This document shows, piece by piece, positions 28,401 to 34,187 of a DNA stretch of 64,000 nucleotides. Location of the stretch: contig CANFKC010000006.1 in assembly GCA_947447265.1 (NCBI GenBank), forward strand, positions 1 through 64,000. The letters run 5' to 3'. The stretch is from Chitinophagaceae bacterium (GTDB lineage: Bacteria; Bacteroidota; Bacteroidia; Chitinophagales; Chitinophagaceae). The notes beneath the pieces were generated by a model. It was not told the origin of the DNA, did no database searches, and saw nothing but the letters and a program-made list of their open reading frames with translations. Every line of letters begins with the position of its first letter. The first letter of the stretch is position 1. Both the position numbers and the translations under genes were made by a program.

Positions 28401-30493
28401 TTTTCACCGGTACATCAGGCGCTACATTAGCTTACAAGATAGATGGTGGTACCATACTCAATGCAACGCTTACGGGTGGTACATTCTCTTTAAGTACAGG
28501 AGCTATTACTTCGGCTCACACGTATACTTTGTATGATGTTCACAATCCGGCTTGTGGCGTTACCATAGACAGTACCATTACAGTTACACCGACACCAATG
28601 CAATGGACAGGTACTGTAAGTACTGACTGGAACAATACAGCAAACTGGTCTTGTGGATTTGTACCAGGTGCGTCAGATGATGTTACTGTGCCGTCTGGTA
28701 CTACATTCCTGCCAGATATTGCTGCATCAGCTTCAGGAACTGTTCGTAATTTAACTATCGGTTCAGGCGTGGTTATCACACTTAATTCAGGTTCTACCCT
28801 TAATACCAAGGGCAATCTGGTACTTAATGGCACTATTACCGGCTCGGGCCTGTTGACGCTTAATGGTACATCAGCCCAAATAATTACCGGCATAGGCACT
28901 GTTAATAATTTTGACCTGAATAACAGTACTGGTGCAACTGTAGGTAGCAGTTCTAAATTGACAATCAAGAGTACATTAGGAGTAACTGCGGGTGCGCTTG
29001 CAACCGGAGATAGCGTTGTGTTGTATTCTGATTCTATTGCTTCAGCTCGCGTCCTCACGCTACCAGGGTCAGGTTCATCTATTACCGGTAATGTACGGGT
29101 AATGCAATATCTACCTGGTGGTTTCCGCAGGTATCGTTTCTGGAGCCATCCTTTCAGCAACTATATCGGCCTGAGCCAGATACAAAATAACATTGATGTA
29201 ACTGGTGTTGGTGGTTCATCAAACGGATTTACTACTACAGCATCAAATGCGCCATCTGCCTTTAGGTACAATCCTAATGCAGGTAATTCAGCATTGCCTT
29301 CCGATCCGGGCTGGAGGCCATTTACAAGTACCTTTACAACAGACGATAGTAACAGGATTCACAAGTATCAGGGTATACGCGTATTCTTCAGAGGTGCGAA
29401 AGGCGAAGGCCTTGGGTATGCTCCGTACACACCGGGAAGTGCTACTGTAACACAGTGGGGCGCACTTAACCAGGGCGACCAGACCATTTCCCTTGCTAAA
29501 GGTTCGGGTGCAAATCAGGATTATAACATGGTAGGTAATCCTTACGCTTCTCCTGTTAACATTGGCACTGTAATTACGGCTGCTAAAGTTGCCGGAAACA
29601 TAGCAGGTGGTACCTTCTATATCTGGAATCCTTACCTCGGTACAGCGGGTCAGTTTATGGCTATTCTTATAAACACGACAACACCTACGCCATATTACAT
29701 ACAGGCGAATACCTGCTTCCAGGTTCGTGCTGCACATAATAACGATACGCTGAACTTTACGGAAGGAAATAAAAATGCCACATCAACTTATACATTGCTT
29801 AAGGCAATGCCAGAAGCGGTAAGCCTGACTATCTACGATGCTAACTACCACCCTTGGGATATGTTAAATATCCACTTTAACCAGGATGCTACCGAAGAAA
29901 ACGATGATGTGAATGATGGTACTAAACTATCTGCCCCTGATTTCGGCTTCTTCAGTGTTTCCGCTGATAAGAAGGACCTCTGTTTAGACGTTCGCCCTTA
30001 TGAAGCTGGTAAGGTGATTCCGTTGGGTATTAAGAGCGACTACGAGCAGGATTTCATTATGAAAACTGACGGAATAGTTGTTCCGGGTGGTGCTAAGCTT
30101 TACCTGCACGATAAGTTGCTGAAACAATATGTGTTGTTACAGCAGGGTACAGAATACCGTTTCTCTGTAAGTAAAGACAAAGCAACCCAGGGTAGGGAAA
30201 GGTTTGAATTGAGCATGGAGCCTGCCACGCAGGAAGTTGGCGGTCGCTTACATGTTACCATGGTACCGAACCCTGCTACCGACGAAGTGAAGATCAGCTT
30301 CACTGGTGGCAAGAATGAGGCTGTTGCTATCAGGGTGTTGGATATTGCAGGCACTAGCGTATACAATAAGAACCTTGGCGCGCAAACCAGCGGCATGGTT
30401 AAAATATCGCTTAGCGACCTAGCTGCCGGCATCTACATGGTAGAGCTTACTTCAGGCAATGAAAAAGTTGTAGAAAGATTGATAAAAGAATAG
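13493..30493 (+). CDS. giant T9SS-secreted GEVED/Ig-like repeat surface protein (5,666 aa)
   Basis: One uninterrupted frame of 17 kb. In order: signal peptide (residues 1-24); a DNRLRE/CBM96-like beta domain (YAVFDLSSIPAGSTI, to about residue 225); ten repeat units (about 229-3,950) of an Ig-like domain starting CSGTP, a GEVED domain (WIDFNNDGTFQSTESVGG, YRMR, GEVRDY), and a second Ig-like domain (TVTAP, TITGGG); four BIG2-like domains with CVG/GGTWS motifs (about 3,953-4,245); a nidogen-like segment (STNGYINFG, about 4,356-4,530); three AYxVTGGxGC repeats (about 4,600-4,860); a WTG-DWNNTANW domain (about 5,040); and a C-terminal T9SS type A sorting domain (MVPNPATDEV to the end, about 5,585-5,666). 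Composition is dominated by Ser, Thr, Gly and Ala. Adhesin or matrix protein is inferred; no catalytic motif is seen. Confidence 0.93.
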   Translation: MKLLFNRSLLLSFLFCFVCARSFGTVTTIWSTGTASSFTSGNIAAISSGTGTLTRNDNYIVVQDYRTTSTTLASNKGYAVFDLSSIPAGSTITSVTLGWFDSAVVGSHSSTTTYAVYGYPGDLSKMTSVQALNNAMENTLAANSAFALYSTTATTGFGTSISNNTATLTNPFFATYTGSKISICWTMASNTASNTAIHYIIGERGNTTTTTTNYHAPYMTVTYTAPGTCSGSPASATSSATPAYGNSTTTHLLRLSGSTTASNLTFQWQSSPTGTSSWTDISGATTPTWTFTGVSAVTYYRCNVGCGASVTASSVSSVGLMTASSCTPTYSNAYYARAWAGTTYYWGNMTIAPIIFSGGGGTSLIDSTAASGTSYADHTDDIYCQGLRLFKSNTYNISMRSGLNIPQNVQVWIDYDNNGAFASSESIGGGALATGATVYNFTTSAISSSVATGSYRMRIRSTYSSPAYPSIDPCTGYTYGDCRDYLVAISDPPPGATATPSSLSFTTSFGPTTVGSTSPALSSAVNATFLLPASGTITVTAPANFTVCSTSTGSYVSSYTISYSSATSTSTVFVKFSPSAVTSYSGNVTITGGGIASAVNIPVSGNGSSACSGTPTAGTAAASPASGNSTYTFTLTCAGFTASGGMQFNWQSSPDSTSWSDISGASTAVYTFTGITSSTYYRCRVTCSGSGSSANTFAAYIQYFSPSSCTPTWSSAPGSYTVGIATNPFKVNGASGTTIVDNAAPSAGYVDNSATMGCTLNTGTAYTFTAGSSSTPPMSYQVWIDFSNDGVFQTSESVGGANVNGSTTPTFIVNIPAASSAITSGYYRMRVEADQYYHAYPGLLPCPNGSSTLNYNGEVRDYKVRIIAVPYATATPSSILFPPTVPGTYSGIVNATFSASYLSPAAGNITVTAPANFLVFNGSAWVTSYTISYTSSTVTPTTVPVYFGPGATGTFTGVNVTFTGGGITTQNVAVSGVGAAVCSGTPAAGTVTASPSGGGASTNFTLSCTGYSASGGIQFQWQSSGDSSTWSNISGATLANYSYTGTSSNTYYRCNVTCSASSVTTPTPALLVPYITPSSCTPNWQYGPYYYTVGTATSPFKLTGSTGSINDNSTPSSGYVDNTAIYGCTLIAGNTYTVTVGNPGTTGFGYQIWLDFNNDGVFQTSEKVGGMASTTAVAQTIPIVIPSGSTSITPGVYRMRVESETSGSHAYPNLLPCPNGSSTSNSQGEVRDYRITLQVNPTPIVSPTTILFPPTTVGSSSPTVNVNFSAMYLAPAVGNITVTAPANFQVYNGTAWVTTYAIGYTANTVGATTIPVQFNPTAATTYSGTNVTITGGGLTTINIAVSGTGAAVCSGTPTAGTASCSPLYGNSSTSFTLTCSGYSAAGGIQFQWQSSSDSSTWSNISGATLANYTFTGFTSNKYYQCIVTCSASSLSATAATGLIRYLAPSSCTPSWYSPGSNNTYSLGNATNGFKITGSAGSIVDATAANATGLGYTDNTATLGCTLNAGSTYTVSTGSSTTGMSFQVWIDFNNDGTFQSTESVGGIAGSTSTTQTFTITIPTGSASIAQGVYRMRAMSEYSGAGAPAYPSQNPCPPGTTPYYYGDVRDYKITLFVPPFATVSPTSLTFSPTTITTSSAAQTVSLTGSYLSPSSGNLTVTAPTGYYVSSTTSGYASSYTYSYTGSASSSTIYAIFSPTTATTYSGNISVTGGGIATVNVAVTGTGATACSGTPTAGTVSPSPTSGSSATTFTLSLTGASALGGLTYQWQSASTSGGTYTDITGATNATYVFSGLSATTYYKCVVTCTAGGSPATATFGTVTFTLPTASCTPVSGNPAASCTSVLMRFSSVGITGESGTSIADATACNSTGYLNQTGLSCTLNKASTYTMTVTTGTSNPCYTQFWIDFNSDGTFQSTESVGGSSTSFTGTRVITIAIPTTVPSGTFRMRGIMSWQSNSLIYPNIDPCLPASQTYGEGRDYTVRVQNPGPICSTTPTSLDFGTILTSSTSSAQSNAIAAYFMTPTSGNITVTAPSNYQVCSTVGGTYASSYTIAYTPATYSLGTLSSATIYTKFVAPASVGTYAGNITITGGGLSGIVIPVAGISANPCTGTPAAGTASATPSSGISGTTFALSLAGASAGLSISYQWQSSTTGTSGTYSNISGATNPSYSGALTTSTYFQCVVTCGNSGISSSSTVAFVPVWCQPAFASTSGCSMTIIVANASNHFKLNGSTGFINDSGACGTNYSNNYATMSCTLNSGTSYSFTTGGGGSIGYGVSVQIWIDFNNDGTFQSTESVGGISSYNATTAVPTGTITIPAGSAAIAPGTYRMRVEAINPGTGYPGMNPCPDGTSTYSYGEVRDYRITLNVPPIGSVTPTSMAFPITTIGASSAPITATVSGIYLTPATGALTVTAPTLFEVFDGGSWVSSYTISYYSSTASASIQARFSPVASATSSGNITITGGGLSTLNIAVTGTGATACSGTPAAGVATASPGSGGASTTITLTCSGYSTSGGLLFQWQSTSDTTTAWTDIGGATTAVYAVTGITSNIYFRCNVTCSVSSITSSTPSRQVIFLPPSSCTPTCSNPTGACSSFGLYIASTTNHLMLNGAIGSINDGGACTGTGYVDNSGSMSCTLSVGTTYTMTCGSGGFNSMAYQAWIDFNNDGIFQGSESVGGRTTVTTAAPTFTITIPTASSSIVVGGTYRLRVAGDFSNNYPSLPPCPTSGTSTYGEVRDYRVTLNSTPVATVTPASMAFSPTTVGSSSSPMSSVLTAAYLVPSSGTFTVTAPSGFDVYDGSSWTSSYTISYSGASLSSATIQVRFSPSAATSYSANVAITGGGIATTNIAVTGMGAAICSGTPTAGTSGVSVAMAGATTPITLTCTGYTVSGGIQFQWQSTADTTAGWSNIGGATLASYSFTGITANTYYRCQVTCSASAITTSTSAAFIRFFAVSSCTPSFVNYGCAYGMVVATPTNHFRLNGSAGSIDDANVCSSSIHYRDFTSSLGCTLTAGASYTATCGNGGGNPVSYQIWIDFNNDGTFQSTESVGGNAGSTTATAVMTCALTIPSGTTTGVVPGIFRMRVVSFYYYSGTYPSIPPCPNGVSPSNYGEVRDYAITLNVPPIAVITPATLSFPTTTVSSSSSPLTSVVTGSYLTPAAGTITVTAPTGYTVFDGSSYVGSYTISYTAATLAATTISVRFNPTAATTYTGNVTITGGGLSGANIAVNGTGSSSCSGTPTAGTATCTPATGSSATVFTIGLTGTTVAGGLTYQWQSCATPSGTYAAIAGATNTTYSFSGLAATTYYNCVVTCSTSGLSNTATYDTATYIFPAASCTPAPTTPSCGFGMAMTSFALAGALSTSIADGSGCSGTGYQDRTALSCTLYKSYSYNTTLGFSSGNPCITQFWIDFNGDGTFQTTESVGGTNTSFSTTTNITLTIPSGVTSGVYRMRSVLTFYGSGYSYPTLNPCMTSYTYGEARDYKVNITDAPPLVTAYPTTIAFGGVTAGTASPAQSFSMVGAFLVPTSGTLTVTAPANYSVCSTLGGTYAGSYTVAYTGGTLSSTNVFVKFNPPTAAFYGGTVQISGGGLASSVNVSVNGTGASACSGTPTAGTAVVTPSTGTISTLFALSLTGTTTAGGLTYQWQSSSTGYTGSYTNISGATSPTYYFTGISSNKYFQCIVTCPTYGTSTSTVANATFVLPTPCSTPITYGSSACSASMGATIQGYFLTGYLGSFSDVLACDNTGYRDRTSLAPVYLVTGSSYNLTLSTTSVSPYNVNGQIWIDFNGDGTFQTTESVGGGNSMTGPANNITLTIPSGVGTGILRMRALVTYGSGVSYPSLNPCGGYNYGEIRDYKIIMVSPVSCSGTPAPGPLTSSATSGCSPVASLLSMPDLAGISGLTYQWQASTTGAGGSYTNISGATGYTYSSSSTANAYYICSVTCTGSASTANSGSQFISVTPSPGAITGTTAICVGATTTLSNSLSGGTWSTSASGVASVNPSTGLVRGMSAGSCTISYTTSGCSPATSSFTVNGTPGAISGFTSLCVGGSSTLTNPTAGGSWSSANTAIATVVPATGVVTAVATGTTTITYSNGCGTAATTGWTTNVSPLPITGPGSICVSSTGTFTDSVSGGTWSNSPTTVGTIGASTGVFTTSASTGTSVITYTIGYCSITANISVGSSGPAAITGPSIVCANNNITLSDATTGGSWSSSSPSVASVNSSGTVYGITSGSVTITYSTGCSSPATQSVTVNGSPIVITSSTACSQSALSMNAGTGAGTYTYSWSGPLSFTSTAQNPGISNASTLRSGIYSVSATQSGCVTSKSYWVTVDSTPQVNVTASPAIICPGGTSNLTDVVTSPLAGSSNYVAYAIPYAPISLTSVTAGPVGDNVNATATLPFSFDFYGTSYSSMNISTNGYINFGAASTTFTASALPSAVAPLAMIAPFWHNLNAAGGSISYATVGTAPYRTFVVKFNGVADASGGGTNSGQIALYETSNIIEMFISQANTASTYLGVCGIQNAAGSLAVTVPGQNNVNYVINNAVAGTGWRFVRPSYTYSWSPATGLSSTVISSPVSTGLTATQIYTVVTKDVNSGCTAGKTSPLTVNVFLPTAYTMAPANGCSSGTAITLPSSETLVSYQLYRNGSTAVGSPVTGTGSSISFGTQTIPGIYTIVGTVIAGGCTQSMSGSTTIYTSPSAYAVTGGDGCTIPGIAIALSGSTNLETYRLYSDTTAFGSPVTGTGSGISFGTITTAGNYTVIATDTSGYCRTTMTGGSVINQSPTAYNVTGGSGCSADGLNIGQSGSDTGVSYRLYNGASAVAGPWAGTGSSYSWGVYSTPGTYTIVGTSTGAGACQTTMSGSASITASPTITLAADTLHVCQPYTSASLNYSATTGSPTTYSLTWDAAALTAGFSSVTSASLPGSTIAITVPGTAVGTFRAVFTVGTGSCLSVADTITLNVYAAPAGSITSAVAPCVGYATNIVFTGTSGATLAYKIDGGTILNATLTGGTFSLSTGAITSAHTYTLYDVHNPACGVTIDSTITVTPTPMQWTGTVSTDWNNTANWSCGFVPGASDDVTVPSGTTFLPDIAASASGTVRNLTIGSGVVITLNSGSTLNTKGNLVLNGTITGSGLLTLNGTSAQIITGIGTVNNFDLNNSTGATVGSSSKLTIKSTLGVTAGALATGDSVVLYSDSIASARVLTLPGSGSSITGNVRVMQYLPGGFRRYRFWSHPFSNYIGLSQIQNNIDVTGVGGSSNGFTTTASNAPSAFRYNPNAGNSALPSDPGWRPFTSTFTTDDSNRIHKYQGIRVFFRGAKGEGLGYAPYTPGSATVTQWGALNQGDQTISLAKGSGANQDYNMVGNPYASPVNIGTVITAAKVAGNIAGGTFYIWNPYLGTAGQFMAILINTTTPTPYYIQANTCFQVRAAHNNDTLNFTEGNKNATSTYTLLKAMPEAVSLTIYDANYHPWDMLNIHFNQDATEENDDVNDGTKLSAPDFGFFSVSADKKDLCLDVRPYEAGKVIPLGIKSDYEQDFIMKTDGIVVPGGAKLYLHDKLLKQYVLLQQGTEYRFSVSKDKATQGRERFELSMEPATQEVGGRLHVTMVPNPATDEVKISFTGGKNEAVAIRVLDIAGTSVYNKNLGAQTSGMVKISLSDLAAGIYMVELTSGNEKVVERLIKE
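14177..25345 (+). repeat. tandem array of ten ~1.1-kb domain units inside the giant gene
   Basis: The Ig-like start codons (TGY-TCN-GGN-ACN) recur at about 14177, 15322, 16436, 17549, 18673, 19808, 20920, 22043, 23174, 24281 and 25057. The period is 1,107-1,145 bp, and the last interval is shorter because the second Ig-like domain is missing there. Protein motifs are strongly kept but the DNA has diverged at silent sites, so the array is not a very recent expansion. Units 5 and 9 share a distinct GEVED variant (SCTLxK, QFWIDF), suggesting block duplication. Confidence 0.85.
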
Positions 30494-30517
30494 TCAATTT
30501 TTTAAGAATAGTTTTAC

Positions 30518-30551
30518 AAAAGGTTCCAACGATAATAGTTGGAACCTTTTT
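30518..30551 (+). terminator. strong rho-independent terminator of the giant gene
   Basis: AAAAGGTTCCAAC (30518-30530) pairs perfectly with GTTGGAACCTTTT (30538-30550) around a seven-base loop and is followed by T. It begins 25 bases after the stop codon. Confidence 0.92.
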
Positions 30552-30695
30552 GTATTTTCAAACTGAGGCAGCGCAGCTGAGCCTTTTTAATTTTTTACTT
30601 TTAATTTTTTCTTTTTAAAGTACCTTTATCGTGTCGGCTCCATAACGCATGGGCACTTTTTTATTTTTTACATTTTATTTTTTCTTTTTCATCTA

Positions 30696-31466
30696 ATGAT
30701 CCGGCTGAGTGTTGTTATTATCACCTTTAATGAAGAAAAGAATCTGGATAGGTGCTTAAAGTCAATACAGGATGTTGCCGATGAAATTGTGATAACAGAT
30801 AGCTTTTCTACGGACAAAACTATTGAGATAGCTGCCCGGTATAATGCCGTCATCATTCAGAATAACTTCCTGGGCTATGGCGAACAAAAGAACTTTGCCA
30901 CTTCCTGCGCCAAACACGATTGGATTCTCTCGTTAGATGCTGATGAAGCCTTGACACCTGAGCTGCGCCGAAGCATAAAAGCAGTGAAGCAAAATCCCGA
31001 TCATGTCTTTTATGAAATGCCACGGCTCACCAGCTATTGCGGTCAGTGGATTCATCATGGTGTCTGGTACCCCGACAGGCAAACCAGGCTGTATAACAGG
31101 CAAAAGGGCAGGTGGGTAGAACGTAAGGTGCACGAGTACTGGGCAACGGCAAATAACGAGCCGCTAGGGCTGCTTAAGGGCGATTTACTGCACTACAGCT
31201 TCTCATCAGTAGGTGACCATTTACAGAAAATTGAAAAGTATAGTGAACTTTCCGCGAGGGAGGCGGTTTCGAAACAAAAAGACGTCACTATTTTTAAGAT
31301 GCTTTTTTCCCCGTTCTGGCACTTTTTCCACGAGTACTTTGTGCGTCTCGGCTTTCTCGATGGTTACTATGGTTATATTATCTGCAAACTGTCGGCCTAT
31401 TCCGCATTTTTGAAATGTACCAAAATCAGGTTATACAAAAGGGAGGAAAAGCAATTAGCCAATTAG
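30696..31466 (+). CDS. family 2 glycosyltransferase, WaaE/KdtX-like
   Basis: 256-residue GT-A fold enzyme, probably at the cytoplasmic side of the inner membrane, transferring a sugar from a nucleotide donor to lipopolysaccharide core or a similar glycan. N-terminal SVVIITFNEEKNLDRCL, then IVITDSFSTDKT, the metal-binding D81-A-D83 (LSLDADEAL), and the C-terminal region HYSFSSVGDHLQKIEKYSE resemble the WaaE/KdtX group (beta-1,4-glucosyltransferase of LPS core). The substrate is inferred only. The last codons (Gln-Leu-Ala-Asn-stop) are made from an octamer tandem repeat that begins inside the gene. It converges with rplL across a terminator. Confidence 0.9.
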   Translation: MIRLSVVIITFNEEKNLDRCLKSIQDVADEIVITDSFSTDKTIEIAARYNAVIIQNNFLGYGEQKNFATSCAKHDWILSLDADEALTPELRRSIKAVKQNPDHVFYEMPRLTSYCGQWIHHGVWYPDRQTRLYNRQKGRWVERKVHEYWATANNEPLGLLKGDLLHYSFSSVGDHLQKIEKYSELSAREAVSKQKDVTIFKMLFSPFWHFFHEYFVRLGFLDGYYGYIICKLSAYSAFLKCTKIRLYKREEKQLAN

Positions 31467-31505
31467 CCAATTAGCCAATTCGGCAATTCGGCAATTCGGC
31501 AATTC
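31452..31505. repeat. 8-bp tandem repeat, CAATTAGC x3 then CAATTCGG x3.75
   Basis: Nearly seven contiguous octamers. The first two overlap the 3' end of the glycosyltransferase gene and supply its stop codon TAG. Related AATT-containing units recur between the ribosomal protein genes to the right. Confidence 0.9.
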
Positions 31506-31608
31506 ATTGTTTGAACTTATAAAGATATGGCAAAGCTCAGTTGCTTATCCCAAAATTAGCGCTGCGGTAGGGCATTTACTAATTCCCAAATTGTCAAATT
31601 CCCAAATT

Positions 31609-31638
31609 AAAAAAGACGCTCCGTGGAGCGTCTTTTTT
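31609..31638. terminator. bidirectional terminator between the glycosyltransferase gene and rplL
   Basis: AAAAAAGACGCTCC, two bases GT, then GGAGCGTCTTTTTT: a perfect 14-bp stem with A- and T-runs, usable in both directions. It lies 23 bases after the rplL stop, so the ribosomal transcript ends here and does not run on into an rpoB gene. Confidence 0.92.
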
Positions 31639-31660
31639 GTAATAAGTATCAGTATTGAAA

Positions 31661-32035
31661 TTAAGCGATTTCAACTTCAGCACCAGCTTCCTTAAGCTTG
31701 CTTGCGATATCTTCAGCTTCGCCTTTGCTAACGCCTTCTTTCACGTTCTTAGGTGCGCCATCAACTAATTCCTTAGCTTCTTTCAGACCAAGACCAGTAA
31801 GGTCTTTAACGATTTTCACAACATTCAGCTTAGAAGCACCTGCACTCTTCAACACTACGTTGAAAGCAGTTTTCTCAGCAGCAGCAGCAGGGGCGTCACC
31901 ACCACCAGCAGCCATAACAACTGCAGCAGCAGCTGGCTCGATGCCATATTCTGATTTTAATACGTTTGCTAATTCCTGTACGTCTTTTACAGTAAGTGCA
32001 ACTAATTGTTCGGCTAATGCTTTAACGTCTGCCAT
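31661..32035 (-). CDS. rplL: 50S ribosomal protein L7/L12
   Basis: 124-residue stalk protein that recruits translation GTPases. The N-terminal dimerisation helix ([20 protein letters not shown]), an Ala/Gly-rich hinge (about residues 35-53) and the C-terminal factor-binding domain ([35 protein letters not shown]) are all intact. It is the last gene of the leftward rplK-rplA-rplJ-rplL unit, 199 bases after rplJ; that gap is longer than usual and contains AATT repeats. Confidence 0.98.
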   Translation of the reverse strand: MADVKALAEQLVALTVKDVQELANVLKSEYGIEPAAAAVVMAAGGGDAPAAAAEKTAFNVVLKSAGASKLNVVKIVKDLTGLGLKEAKELVDGAPKNVKEGVSKGEAEDIASKLKEAGAEVEIA

Positions 32036-32117
32036 TGTATGATTTTTTAAAATTGATTTTTAATGAAAAATGGTTTGTACTCTTTACTAAATATATATTG
32101 ACTTGGAAGCCGTGTTT

Positions 32118-32238
32118 AATTCGGCAATTTGGTAATCCGGCGATTTGCCAATGTTTCCAAAGAGCCTTGGTTTAATTCAATAACCGCCGTTTAGTAACTC
32201 AATTGTCGAATTACCAAATTGGCAAATTGTCGAATTAT
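32118..32238. repeat. AATT-type short repeats between rplJ and rplL
   Basis: Two clusters (about 32118-32160 and 32198-32238) of 8-10-base units built on AATT with G/C spacers, such as AATTCGGC, AATTTGGT, AATTGTCG and AATTACCA. The second cluster ends at the rplJ stop codon. Units are degenerate and occur in both orientations. Confidence 0.7.
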
Positions 32239-32810
32239 TCTGCTGCCGGAGCATCAGCCGCTGGGGCTTCTGCTGCAGGTGCTTCCGGAGCCGCTTCTGT
32301 AGCGGTACCTTCTGCCTTGCTTTCGTGGTGGTGCAACAATGCAGCCAATACGCGTTTTGCAGGTGATTGTAACAATCCGATAACTTCGCCGATAAGTTCG
32401 TTCTTGGTCTTGATCCTTGTAAGATTAACCAATTCGTTATCGCCTGTAAATACATCGGTGCCTATCAATGCTGCCTTAAGAATTGGCTTATCTTTAGTGC
32501 TGCCATCTTTACGGAAAGAGCTAAGGATAAGAGCTGGTTCTTTTGGAGATTCAGAGAACATAAGTGCAGTTACACCATGTAATGAATCATAAACGCCTGC
32601 GTATTTCTCATCGTTAAAGCTTTCAAGAGCTTTCTTAATGAGGGTATTTTTCGCTACCTTAAGTTCTACTTGTTTTTCGAAGCAGAGACGGCGCAGCTTG
32701 CTCACCTGTGCTACCGTTAATGATTCGGTATTGGTGATATAAAAGTTGTCGTACTGAGAGAATTTTTCTTTCAGTGCAACTATAACGTCATTTTTTTGAG
32801 CTGGAGTCAT
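32235..32810 (-). CDS. rplJ: 50S ribosomal protein L10
   Basis: 191-residue anchor of the L7/L12 stalk on 23S rRNA. Recognised by the N-terminal MTPAQKNDVIVALKEKF, FYITNTESLTVAQVSKLRR, KVAKNTLIKKAL, and the stalk-binding helix with LLQSPAKRVLAALL. It has a C-terminal Ala/Pro/Glu-rich tail (about residues 160-191). ATG at 32810 is chosen. The frame remains open 11 codons further to a TTG, but those codons come from AATT repeats and are absent from L10 proteins. Confidence 0.97.
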   Translation of the reverse strand: MTPAQKNDVIVALKEKFSQYDNFYITNTESLTVAQVSKLRRLCFEKQVELKVAKNTLIKKALESFNDEKYAGVYDSLHGVTALMFSESPKEPALILSSFRKDGSTKDKPILKAALIGTDVFTGDNELVNLTRIKTKNELIGEVIGLLQSPAKRVLAALLHHHESKAEGTATEAAPEAPAAEAPAADAPAAE

Positions 32811-32815
32811 TTTTT

Positions 32816-32933
32816 TAAATTTGGTAATTTGACAATTCGGCAATTTGACAATGTCCCGCCGATTTTTTCAAATTGTTAGTTAATTTTTTCCGCCATTCGC
32901 TAATTGTCGAATTGGCTAATTGTCGAATTGGTT
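32816..32933. repeat. AATT-type short repeats between rplA and rplJ
   Basis: Clusters at about 32816-32855 (AATTTGGT, AATTTGAC, AATTCGGC, AATTTGAC) and 32895-32933 (GCTAATTGTCGAATTG repeated twice, as GCTAATTGTCGAATTG-GCTAATTGTCGAATTG). The first cluster lies right before the rplJ start and the second touches the rplA stop codon. Confidence 0.75.
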
Positions 32934-33622
32934 TAACCAACTGATTTTGTATCAATAGAAAGGCCTGGGCTCATAGTTGCTGCCATGCTGATACCTTTTA
33001 AGTAAGTACCTTTCGCAGTAGCTGGCTTCATACGAACAAGCGTATTGATCAGTTCCTGTGCATTTTCAGCAATTTTTTCAGGCGCGAAAGACACACGGCC
33101 AATAGATGCATGGATGATACCAGCTTTATCTATTTTGAACGCGATCTTACCACCTTTAACCTCATTAACAGCGTTTGCTACATCATTGGTAACAGTACCT
33201 GTTTTTGGGTTAGGCATTAAGTTACGTGGTCCGAGTATTTTACCCAGTTTACCTATTTTAGGCATTACTGATGGAGTAGCAACTACTACGTCAACATCTG
33301 TCCAGCCTGATTCTATTTTTTGTACAAACTCATCCAAACCTACGAAATCAGCGCCAGCAGCTCTTGCTTCAGCTTCTTTATCAGGTGTGCAAAGTACCAA
33401 TACGCGTTTTGTTTTACCTGTACCATGTGGCAGGCTTACAGTACCACGTATTGCCTGGTCAGCCTTCTTAGGGTCAACACCAAGGCGGATATGTACATCA
33501 ACCGAGCTGTCAAACTTGGTTAAGTTTATTGACTTAACCATAGCAGATGCTTCGGTAAGTGAATATTGCTTTGTTTTATCTAGTTTAGCTTCTATTGCTT
33601 TTCTTTTCTTTGTGATTGCCAT
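32933..33622 (-). CDS. rplA: 50S ribosomal protein L1
   Basis: 229-residue L1-stalk protein that also represses its own operon in many bacteria by binding the mRNA leader. Clear family segments: [54 protein letters not shown], and the signature [19 protein letters not shown]. Length is normal. It follows rplK by 28 bases. Confidence 0.98.
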   Translation of the reverse strand: MAITKKRKAIEAKLDKTKQYSLTEASAMVKSINLTKFDSSVDVHIRLGVDPKKADQAIRGTVSLPHGTGKTKRVLVLCTPDKEAEARAAGADFVGLDEFVQKIESGWTDVDVVVATPSVMPKIGKLGKILGPRNLMPNPKTGTVTNDVANAVNEVKGGKIAFKIDKAGIIHASIGRVSFAPEKIAENAQELINTLVRMKPATAKGTYLKGISMAATMSPGLSIDTKSVG

Positions 33623-33650
33623 TGCATCAAAAATTTAATAAGGTGGATAA

Positions 33651-34091
33651 TTAAGCCCAGGGAGCCGTGCCTTCAACTGTGAAACCCATGCTGCGTGCAG
33701 TACCGGCAACCATTTTCATAGCGCTTTCCAGTGTGAAGCAATTTAAATCGGGCATTTTGTCTTTGGCGATCTCTTCTACCTGCGCCCATGTTACCTTACC
33801 AACTTTCATCCTGTTTGGTTCTTTTGAACCATGAGGCTGCTTAGCAAGTTCCATCAACTGCACTGCAGCCGGAGGAGTTTTGATAACAAAATCGAAAGAT
33901 TTGTCTGTATAAACGGTAAGTGTTACCGGGAGGATCTTACCAGCCTTATCCTGGGTGCGAGCATTGAACTGCTTGCAGAACTCCATAATGTTGACGCCTT
34001 TTGAGCCGAGCGCCGGGCCGATTGGGGGAGCTGGATTCGCCGCGCCGCCCTTTACCTGTAGCTTTACAAAGCCACTGATTTCTTTAGCCAT
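33651..34091 (-). CDS. rplK: 50S ribosomal protein L11
   Basis: 146-residue protein of the GTPase-associated centre. N-terminal [40 protein letters not shown], and the C-terminal rRNA-binding domain ending with [10 protein letters not shown]. First gene of the rplKAJL unit. The usual upstream partners nusG and secE are absent; the neighbour is a divergent T9SS cargo gene. The leader of about 95 bases behind the predicted promoter is a possible site for L1 autoregulation (inference). Confidence 0.98.
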   Translation of the reverse strand: MAKEISGFVKLQVKGGAANPAPPIGPALGSKGVNIMEFCKQFNARTQDKAGKILPVTLTVYTDKSFDFVIKTPPAAVQLMELAKQPHGSKEPNRMKVGKVTWAQVEEIAKDKMPDLNCFTLESAMKMVAGTARSMGFTVEGTAPWA

Positions 34092-34187
34092 TTTTAATTT
34101 TTTGGTGTTAACGAATTGATTTACGGTTACCCGTTACAACTCTTCCAAATGCAACCTTGTTAAAAGAGCAATATGAGAATTGGAGTG

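Noticed and set aside
25270-29737. Several 60-200-codon antisense frames within the giant gene
   Set aside because: The Ser/Thr/Gly-rich repeats naturally leave open antisense frames; none shows a signal or family motif.
31452-31505. Possible CRISPR array
   Set aside because: Units are 8 bp in direct tandem without spacers, and no cas genes are near.
32811-32843. Upstream TTG start for rplJ
   Set aside because: The added 11 residues come from AATT repeats; ATG at 32810 begins the conserved L10 N-terminus.
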